Origin: Corynebacterium lowii
Lineage (GTDB): Bacteria; Actinomycetota; Actinomycetes; Mycobacteriales; Mycobacteriaceae
NCBI RefSeq assembly: GCF_001412085.1
Contig: NZ_LKEV01000003.1
Span: 1-64,000 of the forward strand
Reading direction: 5' to 3'
Length of the DNA stretch: 64,000 bases
Each line of letters starts with the position of its first letter. The stretch's first letter is position 1. Of this stretch, positions 24,779 to 33,679 are shown one piece after another. A model generated the notes under the pieces. The model searched no databases. It worked only from the letters and a program-made list of their open reading frames with translations, and was not told where the DNA came from. The position numbers and the translations under genes were made by a program.

Positions 24779-26208
24779 GCGGGCGGAAATCCACGGGGCG
24801 GGGCAGTATCTGTGCCCGCGATTTTGGTTGGCGGCACGCCACCCGCAAAAACCCGGCACTCAGCGGAATTGATCTGGACGTCGCGCCAGGGGAGCGGGTG
24901 TTGCTCAGCGGTGATTCCGGGGCGGGGAAGTCCACTCTTTTGGGGGCCATTGCCGGGCTACTCGGCGGGGCCGATGATGGGGAGCGCACCGGGAGCTTAG
25001 CGGTAGAGGGCGTGGTGGGGCTGGTGCTCCAGGACCCCGATTCTCAGGTGATCGCCTCCCGGGTGGGCGACGATGTGGCCTTTGGCTGCGAAAACCTCGG
25101 CGTGCCCCGCGAGGAGATTTGGCGGCGGGTACACCAGGCCCTCGATCTCGTGGGGCTGCACCTGCCGCTGGATACCCCCACGCGCTATCTCTCGGGAGGC
25201 CAAAAGCAACGCCTAGCTCTGGCGGGCGTGGTGGCGATGGGCGCCGATATTGTGCTGCTCGATGAGCCCACGGCCAACCTCGACCCCGCTGGGTACCGGG
25301 AGGTTCGGGGGGCCGTCGATAAGCTGGTGGAGCGCACCGGGGCCACCGTTATCATCGTGGAACACCGCACCGATTTGTGGCGGGACTTCGCCACTCGCTT
25401 CATTCACCTGAGCGCGCAGGGCGCGCGAGAGATCACGGCAGAAGAGTTGCCGCAGCGCCCGCACCTGCCCGCCGCACAGCCGGAAAGGGCGCGCGCCGAG
25501 GCGCTGCTCAGCGCGGAGGCAATCAGCACGGTCACCGGCACGCCGCATAGTTTGAGCCTGCCGCGCGGGGCCTCCACGGTGCTCACCGGCCCTAATGGGG
25601 CGGGTAAGACCCAACTGGCGATGGTGCTCGGCGGCTTGGACGCCCCGCGTTCCGGGAGCCTGCGGCTGCACCCCGATCTTGCCCAAGGGCTGAAAACCCC
25701 TCCGCACCGCTGGCGCTCCAAGGACTTAGCGCGGCGCATCGGCACGGTGTTTCAGAACCCGGAGCATCAGTTTGTGGCCCGCACGGTGGAGGAAGATCTA
25801 CTGGTGGGAGGTCCCGCCGAGCGCGCCGAGGAATTAATGGAGCGTCTGCGGCTGGGGCACCTGCGCAAGGCGAATCCGTACACCCTTTCCGGGGGAGAGA
25901 AGCGACGCCTTTCCGTGGCCACCGCTCTCATGGGGGCGCCGGGGTTGGTGGTGCTCGATGAGCCCACCTTTGGTCAGGATAGTGCCACCTTTGCCGAGCT
26001 CACGGTGCTGCTGCGCGAGCTCACCGAGCAGGGCACCACGGTTTTTTCCATCACCCACGACGAGGACTTCGTGCATACCCTGGGCGATCAACACCTGGAC
26101 ATGAAGCACCTGGGCGTGGGGCGCCAACCGAGTGCAGGAAACCACTCAGGCACGGAGAACCAACCGAGCACAGCCCCAACAACCACCGAACCAGGGGAGG
26201 GCCAGTAA
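24775..26208 (+). CDS. ykoD: ECF transporter double ATPase (YkoD)
   Basis: 477 aa with two nucleotide-binding domains in one chain. First: SGDSGAGKSTLLGA, YLSGGQKQRLALA, IVLLDEPTANLDP. Second: GPNGAGKTQLAMV, TLSGGEKRRLSVA, LVVLDEPTFGQDS. The two-in-one form is typical of YkoD in the ykoEDC thiamine/HMP transporter. The last ~40 residues are hydrophilic and low-complexity (TENQPSTAPTTTEPG). It overlaps ykoE by four bases and is two bases from ykoC, so it is under TPP riboswitch control. Confidence 0.92.
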   Translation: MSGRKSTGRGSICARDFGWRHATRKNPALSGIDLDVAPGERVLLSGDSGAGKSTLLGAIAGLLGGADDGERTGSLAVEGVVGLVLQDPDSQVIASRVGDDVAFGCENLGVPREEIWRRVHQALDLVGLHLPLDTPTRYLSGGQKQRLALAGVVAMGADIVLLDEPTANLDPAGYREVRGAVDKLVERTGATVIIVEHRTDLWRDFATRFIHLSAQGAREITAEELPQRPHLPAAQPERARAEALLSAEAISTVTGTPHSLSLPRGASTVLTGPNGAGKTQLAMVLGGLDAPRSGSLRLHPDLAQGLKTPPHRWRSKDLARRIGTVFQNPEHQFVARTVEEDLLVGGPAERAEELMERLRLGHLRKANPYTLSGGEKRRLSVATALMGAPGLVVLDEPTFGQDSATFAELTVLLRELTEQGTTVFSITHDEDFVHTLGDQHLDMKHLGVGRQPSAGNHSGTENQPSTAPTTTEPGEGQ

Positions 26209-26210
26209 CC

Positions 26211-26972
26211 ATGAACCTCCTCCACGGCGTGAACCCCGTGACCCGCGTGGCGGCCATCGCCCTGGCCACCACCCCGCTGCTGCTCAGCCTGGATTGGCTC
26301 TCCGCCCTGGTAGCCATCGCGGTCACTCTCGTGCTGGCCCCGCTGTGTGGCCTGAGCCTGCCCGCGCTCCTGCGCCGCAGCGCTCCGCTGCTCGTCATCG
26401 CCCCGCTCACGGGCATCTCCATGCTGCTCTACGCGCGGCCCGGCGGGCGAGAATACTTCTCCTTCCTCACCATTCACATCACGGATAATTCCCTCATGCT
26501 CGCCCTGGCGGTGGTGCTGCGCGTGTTGGCCGGGGTGTTGCCGGTGCTGGTGCTCTCCGCGGGCATCGACCCCACGGAGTTGGGCGATGGCCTAGCCCAG
26601 GTCTGGCGCCTGCCCGCCCGCTTCGTTATCGCCTCGGTGGCGGCGGTGCGGTTGCTCACCCTCGTGCGCGACGACGCCGCCTCGCTGCGCCGTGCCCGTC
26701 GCGCGCGAGGAGTGGCGGATAAGGGACGGCTGCGCGGGGCTTTTACCTTGCTCTTTGGTCTGTTGGTTTCCTCGCTGCGGCGCGGCTCCAAACTCGCGGT
26801 GGCGATGGAGGCGCGTGGTTTTGGCCGCACCGATATTCCCCGCACCTGGGCGCGTCCCTCCACGGTGGGGCGGCGCGACGCCGCAGCCTTGGCCCTATGG
26901 GCGCTGGTGCCCATCATTGCGCTTGGCAGCGCGTGGGGGGCCGGGACCTGGAGTTTCTTGGGGTTGGGATGA
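26211..26972 (+). CDS. ykoC: ECF transporter T component (YkoC/EcfT)
   Basis: 253 aa. Five or six hydrophobic helices and the cytoplasmic coupling region with RRARRARGVAD and a second AMEARGFGR. These are the Ala-Arg-Gly motifs that dock onto the two ATPase domains in EcfT proteins. The gene lies two bases after ykoD and its stop overlaps the next gene (ATGA). It completes the YkoEDC transporter. Confidence 0.92.
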   Translation: MNLLHGVNPVTRVAAIALATTPLLLSLDWLSALVAIAVTLVLAPLCGLSLPALLRRSAPLLVIAPLTGISMLLYARPGGREYFSFLTIHITDNSLMLALAVVLRVLAGVLPVLVLSAGIDPTELGDGLAQVWRLPARFVIASVAAVRLLTLVRDDAASLRRARRARGVADKGRLRGAFTLLFGLLVSSLRRGSKLAVAMEARGFGRTDIPRTWARPSTVGRRDAAALALWALVPIIALGSAWGAGTWSFLGLG

Positions 26973-27457
26973 TACGCACCTGGCTTATCGACGGCCCCTC
27001 CGGTTCCGGCAAGACCACCTACGCCACCGCCCTGGGCGAGCGCCTGGGGCATCGGGTGGTGCACCTCGACGAGTTCTATCCCGGTTGGGCGGGGTTGGCT
27101 GCGGCCTCAACAATCGTGGCCGAGCAGGTGCTTCACCCCCACAACCCTGGCTATTACCGCTGGGATTGGGAAAATGACCGCGTGGGGCAATGGGTGCCCC
27201 TAGACGCAGGCGAGCCGCTGATTATCGAGGGTGCGGGGGCTCTGACCAGGCAATCCCTGGAAGCGGCGCGACGTCGCGGGCCGGTACGCACCGTGCTTAT
27301 CGACGCCCCGGCACCGCTGCGCCGCGCCCGCGCCTTGGCCCGCGATCCCTACTATGAACCCTGGTGGGAGATGTGGGCGCGCCAGGAGCGCGAGCACTTT
27401 GCCAAGATTGCTGGGCTGGAAGTAGATGAAAGGATTGATGGGCGTGGAGAAGGATAA
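26969..27457 (+). CDS. P-loop NTPase, (d)NMP/uridine kinase-like
   Basis: 162 aa. Residues 4-16 carry a Walker A (WLIDGPSGSGKTTY), followed by VVHLDEFYPGW, a Walker B-like LIIEGAGALT and arginines in RRARALARDP. This is the layout of small uridine-kinase/AAA_18-type kinases found in actinobacteria. The start at ATG 26969 overlaps the ykoC stop by four bases, so it is co-transcribed with the thiamine transporter. A role in phosphorylating the imported vitamin or precursor is possible but only inferred from position. Confidence 0.7.
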   Translation: MIRTWLIDGPSGSGKTTYATALGERLGHRVVHLDEFYPGWAGLAAASTIVAEQVLHPHNPGYYRWDWENDRVGQWVPLDAGEPLIIEGAGALTRQSLEAARRRGPVRTVLIDAPAPLRRARALARDPYYEPWWEMWARQEREHFAKIAGLEVDERIDGRGEG

Positions 27458-27860
27458 GAACTCAGCGGTGATCCGCATTGCCGCCGTGGTGATGTACAAC
27501 GAGGCCGGGGAAGCACTCACGGTGCGCAAGCGCGGCACCGAGGCCTTCATGTTTCCCGGTGGGAAGTTAGAGGAGGGGGAGGCCCCGGTGGAAACCGAGC
27601 GCCGGGAGATCAGCGAGGAACTGGGGCTCGACCTGCAAGCAGGCGACCTCAAACCCCTAGGTGAACTGCGCGCACCGGCGGCCAATGAGCCAGGTCACGT
27701 GGTGGAGTGCGCAGCCTTTGAATGGGCCGGGGTGCTGCACGAGGCTCCCGCCGTGCGCGCGGAGATCGAGCAGGCGCGCTTCTATCCCGTGGGGTCCCAA
27801 GCGAGGGAATTGGCGCCTTTAACCAGAGACGTGGTTTTCCCCTTGTTGTTAGGTAACTAG
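27426..27860 (+). CDS. NUDIX hydrolase
   Basis: 144 aa. The complete Nudix box reads GKLEEGEAPVETERREISEE followed by LGL, matching G-x5-E-x7-R-E-U-x-E-E-x-G-U. The protein would cleave a nucleoside diphosphate linked to another moiety, or oxidised nucleotides (the RIAAVVMYNEAGEALTVRKRG start resembles MutT-like members). It overlaps the kinase-like gene by 32 bases if ATG 27426 is used; ATG 27438 is an alternative. As the last gene of the riboswitch-led operon it could act on thiamine-related compounds, but this is inference. Confidence 0.82.
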   Translation: MKGLMGVEKDKNSAVIRIAAVVMYNEAGEALTVRKRGTEAFMFPGGKLEEGEAPVETERREISEELGLDLQAGDLKPLGELRAPAANEPGHVVECAAFEWAGVLHEAPAVRAEIEQARFYPVGSQARELAPLTRDVVFPLLLGN

Positions 27861-27926
27861 CAGGGAGATTATCTATGTAGCAGCCTTCACAGACTATGCT
27901 GTCTGACAAAGCGTGAAGGAGGCAGC

Positions 27927-29498
27927 ATGGTCCGAAGAAAAATCATCGCCCTCATAACGGCGATGGGACTAGCGGCGGGAGGTGTAGCGGCCTGCGCGCC
28001 CGAGGACCCCACGGATTACATCACGGCCAATGGCTCGGAACCGCAGAATCCACTATTGCCTGGTACGACCAGCGAGACCGGCGGCGGCAGGATCATCGAC
28101 CTGCTCTATTCAGGCCTGGTCTCCTATGACACCCAGGGCGAACCCTATAACGAGGTGGCCGAATCCATCGAGACCGAGGACGGCAAGCACTACACCATCC
28201 GCCTCAAGGACACGTACTTTGCCGATGGCACCCCGGTCAAGGCCCAGAACTTTGTGCGCTCCTGGAACTACGTGGTGGCTAACTCCCTGCCGATGGGGGA
28301 TTCCTTCGCGGCCATTGAGGGCTACGAGGAGGGGGTGCCGGAACTCTCTGGTTTGGAGGTGATCGACGATAAGACCTTCACCGTGGCCCTCAAGGAGGTG
28401 GAACAGGACTTCCCTGTGCGGCTGGGCTACCACGCCTTTTATCCCCTGCCGGATGTGGCCTTCGAGGATATGGATGCCTTTGGCCAAAACCCCGTGGGCA
28501 ACGGGCCGTACAAGGCTAAGAAGTGGACGCACTATGACAACATCACCCTCGTGCCCAATGAGGAATACACCGGGGCGCGCGAGGTGAAGAACGAGGGCGT
28601 GAAGTTCATCTTCTACGCCACCCTCGATTCCGCCTACGCAGATCTCCTGGCCGGTAACCTCGACGTGCTCGACGCCGTGCCGGATACCTCCTTTGCCACC
28701 TATGAGGAGGAGTTGGAAGGCCGCTCGGTGAATCAGCCCGTGGCTATCTTCCAAGGTTTTGCGATTCCCGCTCGCTTAGAGCACTTCTCCGGGGAGGAGG
28801 GAAACCTGCGCCGCCGCGCGATCTCGCACGCCATTAACCGCGAGCAGATCACCGACCGTATCTTCGATGGCACTCGCACCCCGGCCACGGACTTCACCTC
28901 GCCTATCATTCCGGGGCACTCGGATAATCTTCCCGGCTCCGAGGTGTTGGATTACGACCCCGAGGAAGCCAAGAAACTCTGGGCCCAGGCCGATGCCATC
29001 TCTCCGTGGAGCGGGGAGTTCAGCATTGGGTATAACGCCGATGGCGGCCACCAGGGCTGGGTGGACGCCGTGACCAACCAGATACGCAACGTGCTAGAGA
29101 TTGAGGCCGTGGGCAAGGCCTACCCGGACTTCAAATCCTTCCGCGATGATATTCAAAATCGCACCACCACCGGTTCCTTCCGCACTGGTTGGCAGGCCGA
29201 TACCCCACTGCTCAGCGACTTTTTGGTGGCCACCTTCTCCACCACCGGCAGCTCCAATGATGGCGATTACTCCAACCCGGAGTTCGATAGGCAACTGGCC
29301 CTGGGCAAGGCCTCGCCCGAGATGGAGGAGGCTAATAGGCACTACAACCTCGCCCAGGAGGAATTGATGAGGGATCTCCCCACGATTCCGCTGTGGTATT
29401 CCAACACGGTGGGCGGTTACAGCGAGCACGTCGAGGACGTCGTGTTTGCGTGGACCTCCTTCGCGGAACTCGATCAGGTGCGGAGGATCGAACAATGA
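27927..29498 (+). CDS. dipeptide/oligopeptide ABC transporter substrate-binding lipoprotein
   Basis: 523 aa extracellular solute-binding protein family 5. Residues 1-22 are a lipoprotein signal peptide ending in the lipobox VAAC, with the acylated Cys near residue 23. Family patterns: ANGSEPQNPLLPGTT, IIDLLYSGLVSYD, YTIRLKDTYFADGTPV and NGPYKAKKW. It captures peptides outside the membrane and delivers them to the downstream permeases. GAAGGAGG sits before ATG 27927. The stop overlaps the next gene, so it heads a four-gene import operon. Confidence 0.88.
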   Translation: MVRRKIIALITAMGLAAGGVAACAPEDPTDYITANGSEPQNPLLPGTTSETGGGRIIDLLYSGLVSYDTQGEPYNEVAESIETEDGKHYTIRLKDTYFADGTPVKAQNFVRSWNYVVANSLPMGDSFAAIEGYEEGVPELSGLEVIDDKTFTVALKEVEQDFPVRLGYHAFYPLPDVAFEDMDAFGQNPVGNGPYKAKKWTHYDNITLVPNEEYTGAREVKNEGVKFIFYATLDSAYADLLAGNLDVLDAVPDTSFATYEEELEGRSVNQPVAIFQGFAIPARLEHFSGEEGNLRRRAISHAINREQITDRIFDGTRTPATDFTSPIIPGHSDNLPGSEVLDYDPEEAKKLWAQADAISPWSGEFSIGYNADGGHQGWVDAVTNQIRNVLEIEAVGKAYPDFKSFRDDIQNRTTTGSFRTGWQADTPLLSDFLVATFSTTGSSNDGDYSNPEFDRQLALGKASPEMEEANRHYNLAQEELMRDLPTIPLWYSNTVGGYSEHVEDVVFAWTSFAELDQVRRIEQ

Positions 29499-30421
29499 TG
29501 AAGTACGTGGGCCGTCGCCTGCTCCAAATGATCCCCGTGTTCTTCGGGGCCACCTTCTTGCTCTACGCCCTGGTATTCCTCATGCCCGGCGATCCCGTGG
29601 CCGCCCTTGGCGGCGATAGGGGAATGACCGACGCCGCCCGCGCCGCCATCGAGGAAGAATACAACCTGGATAAGCCCTTCCTGGTGCAATACCTGCTCTA
29701 CCTCAAGGGCATCTTTGTCTTGGACTTTGGCACCACCTTCTCCGGCCAACCCGTCTCCGAGGTCATGGCCAGGGCCTTCCCGGTCACCATCGTGCTCGCG
29801 GTCATGGCGCTGATCTTCGAGGCCGTCTTTGGCATCATCTTCGGCGTGATCGCGGGCGTGCGCAAGGGCGGCTTCTTCGATTCCACGGTGCTGGTGATCT
29901 CCCTGCTGGTGATCTCCGTGCCCTCCTTCGTGGTGGGCTTCGTGCTGCAATTCTTCGTGGGTGTGAAGTGGGAGCTGCTGCCCGCCACGGTGGGTAGTAA
30001 TGAATCGCTCGTCGCGCTGATTCTGCCCGCCATCGTGCTGGGCTCCCTTTCCTTCGCCTACGTGCTGCGGCTCACTCGCCAGTCGGTGAGCGAGAACTTG
30101 CAGGCCGATTATGTGCGCACCGCACGGGCCAAGGGGATTTCCTCGCGCCGGGTGATGACGCACCACGTGCTGCGCAACTCCCTGATTCCGGTGGTGACCT
30201 TCCTGGGCGCCGACCTCGGCGCGCTCATGGGTGGGGCGATCGTCACCGAGGGAATCTTCGGCATCAATGGTGTGGGTGGTGCGATTTACCAGGCCATCTT
30301 GAAGGGGGAGCCCAGCACCGTGGTTTCCATCGCCACCGTGCTGGTGATCGTATACATTCTGGCCAACCTGCTGGTGGACATCATCTATGCCGTGCTCGAC
30401 CCAAGGATTCGCTATGCCTAA
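29495..30421 (+). CDS. dipeptide/oligopeptide ABC transporter permease (DppB/OppB type)
   Basis: 308 aa. MMKYVGRRLLQMIPVFFGAT is the typical DppB N terminus, followed by FLMPGDPVAALGGDRGM and six transmembrane helices. The cytoplasmic EAA loop reads YVRTARAKGISSRRVMTHH. The start at ATG 29495 overlaps the upstream stop (ATGA); ATG 29498 directly follows. It pairs with the DppC-type permease, with which it overlaps by eight bases. Confidence 0.9.
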   Translation: MMKYVGRRLLQMIPVFFGATFLLYALVFLMPGDPVAALGGDRGMTDAARAAIEEEYNLDKPFLVQYLLYLKGIFVLDFGTTFSGQPVSEVMARAFPVTIVLAVMALIFEAVFGIIFGVIAGVRKGGFFDSTVLVISLLVISVPSFVVGFVLQFFVGVKWELLPATVGSNESLVALILPAIVLGSLSFAYVLRLTRQSVSENLQADYVRTARAKGISSRRVMTHHVLRNSLIPVVTFLGADLGALMGGAIVTEGIFGINGVGGAIYQAILKGEPSTVVSIATVLVIVYILANLLVDIIYAVLDPRIRYA

Positions 30422-31352
30422 TTATCCTCAGCAAGAACGCTTTGTGGCGGAGGTGGAACCCCGCACGGACAAGACCACGCAGCCGGAAAAGCAGGCGGCA
30501 CCGGCCTCTCAGTGGGCGGTGGCCTGGGGCTACCTGCGGCGTCGCCCGCTCTTTTGGGTCAGTGCGGTGCTGATCCTGCTGGCCGTGGCGCTAGCGGCCT
30601 TCCCTCAGCTTTTCAGTTCCGCCGACCCCAGGGCCTGCGATCTCGCGCGCTCCCTGAACGGACCGGAGGCCGGGCACATCTTTGGCTTTGACCGCCAGGG
30701 CTGCGATATTTATGCCCGCACCGTCTACGGCGCCCGCGCCTCGGTAACGGTGGGTATCCTCACCACCGCCTTCGTGGTCCTCATCGGTACCGCGATCGGC
30801 GCGCTGGCTGGGTACTTCGGCGGCTTCGTCGATACTCTGCTTTCCCGCCTCACCGACGTATTCTTTGCCGTGCCGCTGGTGCTCGCTGCGATCGTCGTGA
30901 TGCAAATGTTCCGCGATCACCGCACGATTCTCACGGTGGTGATCGTCCTGGCGCTCTTCGGCTGGACGAGCATCGCGCGCATCACCCGAGGCACGGTGAT
31001 GAGCGTGAAGAATGAAGAGTACGTCACGGCCGCGCGGGCGATGGGCCAGCCGGGGTGGAAAACCCTGCTCACCCACATTATTCCGAACTCCGCCGCGCCG
31101 ATTATCGTCTACGCCACCGTGGCGCTGGGCACCTTCATCGTGGCGGAAGCCACGCTATCCTTCCTGGGTATCGGGCTACCCTCCACCGTGGTCTCCTGGG
31201 GTGGGGACATCGCCGCGGCCAAGACCAGCCTGCGCACCAAGCCGATGGTGCTCTTCTATCCCTCGGCGGCCCTGGCGCTGACCGTGCTCAGTTTCATCAT
31301 GATGGGCGACGTCGTACGCGATGCCCTTGACCCGAAGGCGAGGAAGCGATGA
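30414..31352 (+). CDS. dipeptide/oligopeptide ABC transporter permease (DppC/OppC type)
   Basis: 312 aa. A hydrophilic N-terminal ~40 residues is followed by the OppC_N helix (RRPLFWVSAVLILLAVALAAF), GFDRQGCDIYARTVYGARAS, and an EAA loop YVTAARAMGQPGWKTLLTHI. FLGIGLPSTVVSWGGDIAAA is typical of the family's C terminus. The ATG 30414 overlaps the DppB stop, and the 3' end overlaps the ATPase gene by four bases. Confidence 0.9.
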   Translation: MPNYPQQERFVAEVEPRTDKTTQPEKQAAPASQWAVAWGYLRRRPLFWVSAVLILLAVALAAFPQLFSSADPRACDLARSLNGPEAGHIFGFDRQGCDIYARTVYGARASVTVGILTTAFVVLIGTAIGALAGYFGGFVDTLLSRLTDVFFAVPLVLAAIVVMQMFRDHRTILTVVIVLALFGWTSIARITRGTVMSVKNEEYVTAARAMGQPGWKTLLTHIIPNSAAPIIVYATVALGTFIVAEATLSFLGIGLPSTVVSWGGDIAAAKTSLRTKPMVLFYPSAALALTVLSFIMMGDVVRDALDPKARKR

Positions 31353-32893
31353 CCGCGAAACCCCTGCTTGAAATCCGCGACCTCCACATTACTTTCGACG
31401 CCGCCGCGGGCCCCGTCCACGCGGTCAAGGGCGCGAACCTCACGGTCTACCCCGGACAATCGGTGGCGATCGTGGGGGAGTCGGGCTCCGGCAAATCCAC
31501 CACCGCCATGTCCGCGATGGGGCTGCTGGCCCCGACCGCCCAGATCACCCAGGGCAGCGTGCTTTTCGACGGCGCGGACGTCACCGCCTACACGGAAAAG
31601 CAATGGGAGGCGCTGCGTGGCCGCGAGATCGGCCTGGTGCCCCAGGACCCCATGAGCAACCTCAACCCCGTGTGGCGCGTGGGGTATCAGATTGCCGAGG
31701 CCCCCGGCGACGAGGACGTCGTGGCCCTGCTGGAAGAAGCCGGTCTGGATGACGCCGCCCGCCGCGCCCGCCAATACCCGCACGAGTACTCCGGTGGTAT
31801 GCGCCAGCGCGCCCTCATTGCGATGGGCCTGGCCGCTCGCCCCAAGCTCCTCATTGCCGATGAGCCCACCTCCGCCCTGGACGTGACGGTGCAAAAGCTC
31901 ATCCTGGATAACCTAGAAGCGCTTACCCAGGAACTCGGCACCGCCGTGCTCTTTATTACCCATGACCTCGGGCTGGCCTCCCAGCGCGCCGAGCATCTGG
32001 TGGTGATGCAGAACGGCCGCGTGGTGGAATCCGGCCCCAGCCGCGAGATTCTGCGCGACCCCCAGCACCCCTATACCCAATGCCTGGTGGCGGCCGCACC
32101 CGCCGTGGGTACCCCTGCGCAGCCGCGCAAGCGGCCAGGGGAGGAGAAGGTCATCAGCGTGGAAAACCTCACCAAGGACTTCGGTAAGAACCGTGCCGTC
32201 GATGACGTCTCTTTCTACGTGCGCACCGGCACCACCACGGCGGTGGTGGGGGAGTCGGGCTCCGGCAAGTCCACGGTGGCCAACATGATTCTGGGCCTGC
32301 TCCAACCCACCTCCGGGATCGTGCGCTACAAGGGCAAGAACCTCGATGAACTCTCCCGCCGCGAGAAGTTTGAGATGCGCCGTCGCATGCAGGTGGTATT
32401 CCAAAACCCCTATGGCTCCCTGGATCCGATGTATTCGATTCAGCGCTGCATCGAGGAGCCGATGAAGATTCACGGCGTTGGCCGCAAGGAGCGCGCTCAG
32501 CGCGTGGGAGAGTTGCTGGACATGGTGGCCATGCCGCGTTCGGTGGCGCGCCGCTACCCCAACGAACTCTCCGGTGGGCAACGCCAGCGCATCGCCATCG
32601 CCCGTGCCCTGGCGCTCAAGCCCGAGGTGATCGTGCTCGACGAGGCCGTATCCGCCCTGGACGTGGTGGTCCAAGACCAGGTGCTCACCCTGCTCAACCA
32701 GTTGCAGGAGGACCTACAACTTTCCTATCTCTTCATCACACACGACCTCGCCGTGGTGCGCCACACTGCCGATGATGTGGTGGTCATGCGCGGCGGCAAG
32801 ATCGTGGAGCGCGGGGCCACCGAGGACATCTTCCTCAACCCCAGCCAGGAATACACCCGCCAGCTTATCGACGCCGTTCCTGGCTGGGGTTGA
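31349..32893 (+). CDS. dipeptide/oligopeptide ABC transporter, fused double ATPase
   Basis: 514 aa with both ATPase domains in one chain (DppD plus DppF). First half: GESGSGKSTTAMSA, YSGGMRQRALIA, LLIADEPTSALD. Second half: GESGSGKSTVANMI, LSGGQRQRIAIARAL, VIVLDEAVSALDVV. The second Walker B is followed by Ala instead of Pro (DEAVSALD), a common variant in DppF. It energises the two permeases upstream and shares a four-base overlap with them. Confidence 0.92.
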   Translation: MTAKPLLEIRDLHITFDAAAGPVHAVKGANLTVYPGQSVAIVGESGSGKSTTAMSAMGLLAPTAQITQGSVLFDGADVTAYTEKQWEALRGREIGLVPQDPMSNLNPVWRVGYQIAEAPGDEDVVALLEEAGLDDAARRARQYPHEYSGGMRQRALIAMGLAARPKLLIADEPTSALDVTVQKLILDNLEALTQELGTAVLFITHDLGLASQRAEHLVVMQNGRVVESGPSREILRDPQHPYTQCLVAAAPAVGTPAQPRKRPGEEKVISVENLTKDFGKNRAVDDVSFYVRTGTTTAVVGESGSGKSTVANMILGLLQPTSGIVRYKGKNLDELSRREKFEMRRRMQVVFQNPYGSLDPMYSIQRCIEEPMKIHGVGRKERAQRVGELLDMVAMPRSVARRYPNELSGGQRQRIAIARALALKPEVIVLDEAVSALDVVVQDQVLTLLNQLQEDLQLSYLFITHDLAVVRHTADDVVVMRGGKIVERGATEDIFLNPSQEYTRQLIDAVPGWG

Positions 32894-32906
32894 GGGCTGC
32901 GCTGCT

Positions 32907-33509
32907 GTGAGTGATTCTGCCTCTACCTTGAATGGGCGCGCCCGACGCCTCATCACCTGGGTGGCGGGCCTGAACCTGGCGGGCTTCGTGGCGGAGATGG
33001 TGATGGCCAGCGTCCTTGGCTCGGCCGCACTCTATGCGGACGCCGCCGATTTTCTTGAGGACTTCCTCATCAACGCCCTCGTGCTCACCGCCCTGGGGTG
33101 GTCGCTGGCCAGCAGACGCAAGGCCAGTTACGCCCTGGCCGGGCTGATCCTGATTCCCGCGCTGGCGGCCTTTGGTATGGCGGCGGCCAAGATGGTCTCT
33201 GGGCAACCACCCGAGCCCCTGGGATTATCCGCCACGGCGATAGCGGCCATGATTATCAACCTCGTGTGCGCGGTATTGCTGTTGCGGCTGCGGGGGTCCG
33301 GCAGCGCGCTCGTGCGCGGGGCCTGGTTGGCGGCCCGCAACGACGTGGCCGCCAACATTCTCATCGTGGGCGCGGGGGTGGTGACCTTCTTGTGGTGGAG
33401 CCCCTGGCCGGATATTGCGGTGGGAGTGCTCATCGGGATTATTAATCTCAGCGCGGCCAAGGAGGTATTCGAGCAGGCGCGGGCGGAGGACCCGGAGGTG
33501 GAGGGTTAG
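32907..33509 (+). CDS. small cation transporter (CDF-like membrane protein)
   Basis: 200 aa with about five or six helices. The pattern SVLGSAALYADAADFLEDFLIN resembles the metal-binding second helix region of cation diffusion facilitators (there H-x3-D / D-x3-D type), and VRGAWLAARNDVAANILIVGAGV resembles the fifth helix with its Asp. The C-terminal cytoplasmic CDF domain is missing, so it belongs to the short group. The start is GTG 32907; upstream in-frame codons overlap the ATPase gene. It follows the peptide importer by 13 bases and might be co-transcribed, though function seems unrelated. Confidence 0.65.
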   Translation: MSDSASTLNGRARRLITWVAGLNLAGFVAEMVMASVLGSAALYADAADFLEDFLINALVLTALGWSLASRRKASYALAGLILIPALAAFGMAAAKMVSGQPPEPLGLSATAIAAMIINLVCAVLLLRLRGSGSALVRGAWLAARNDVAANILIVGAGVVTFLWWSPWPDIAVGVLIGIINLSAAKEVFEQARAEDPEVEG

Positions 33510-33679
33510 AACCCTACAAAGAGATCCAGCCCACTGCCGATAATTCGTGAAAAATCGGCGCGGGCTGAACGATTGCTGCTAAGTATAGCAGATATATGGA
33601 AAACCGTCTATGTACGCACTAAGGGTGTACTAATTGAAGAGGTATGGCTGATTCCCTAAACAGAAAGGCAGCCTCCTTC

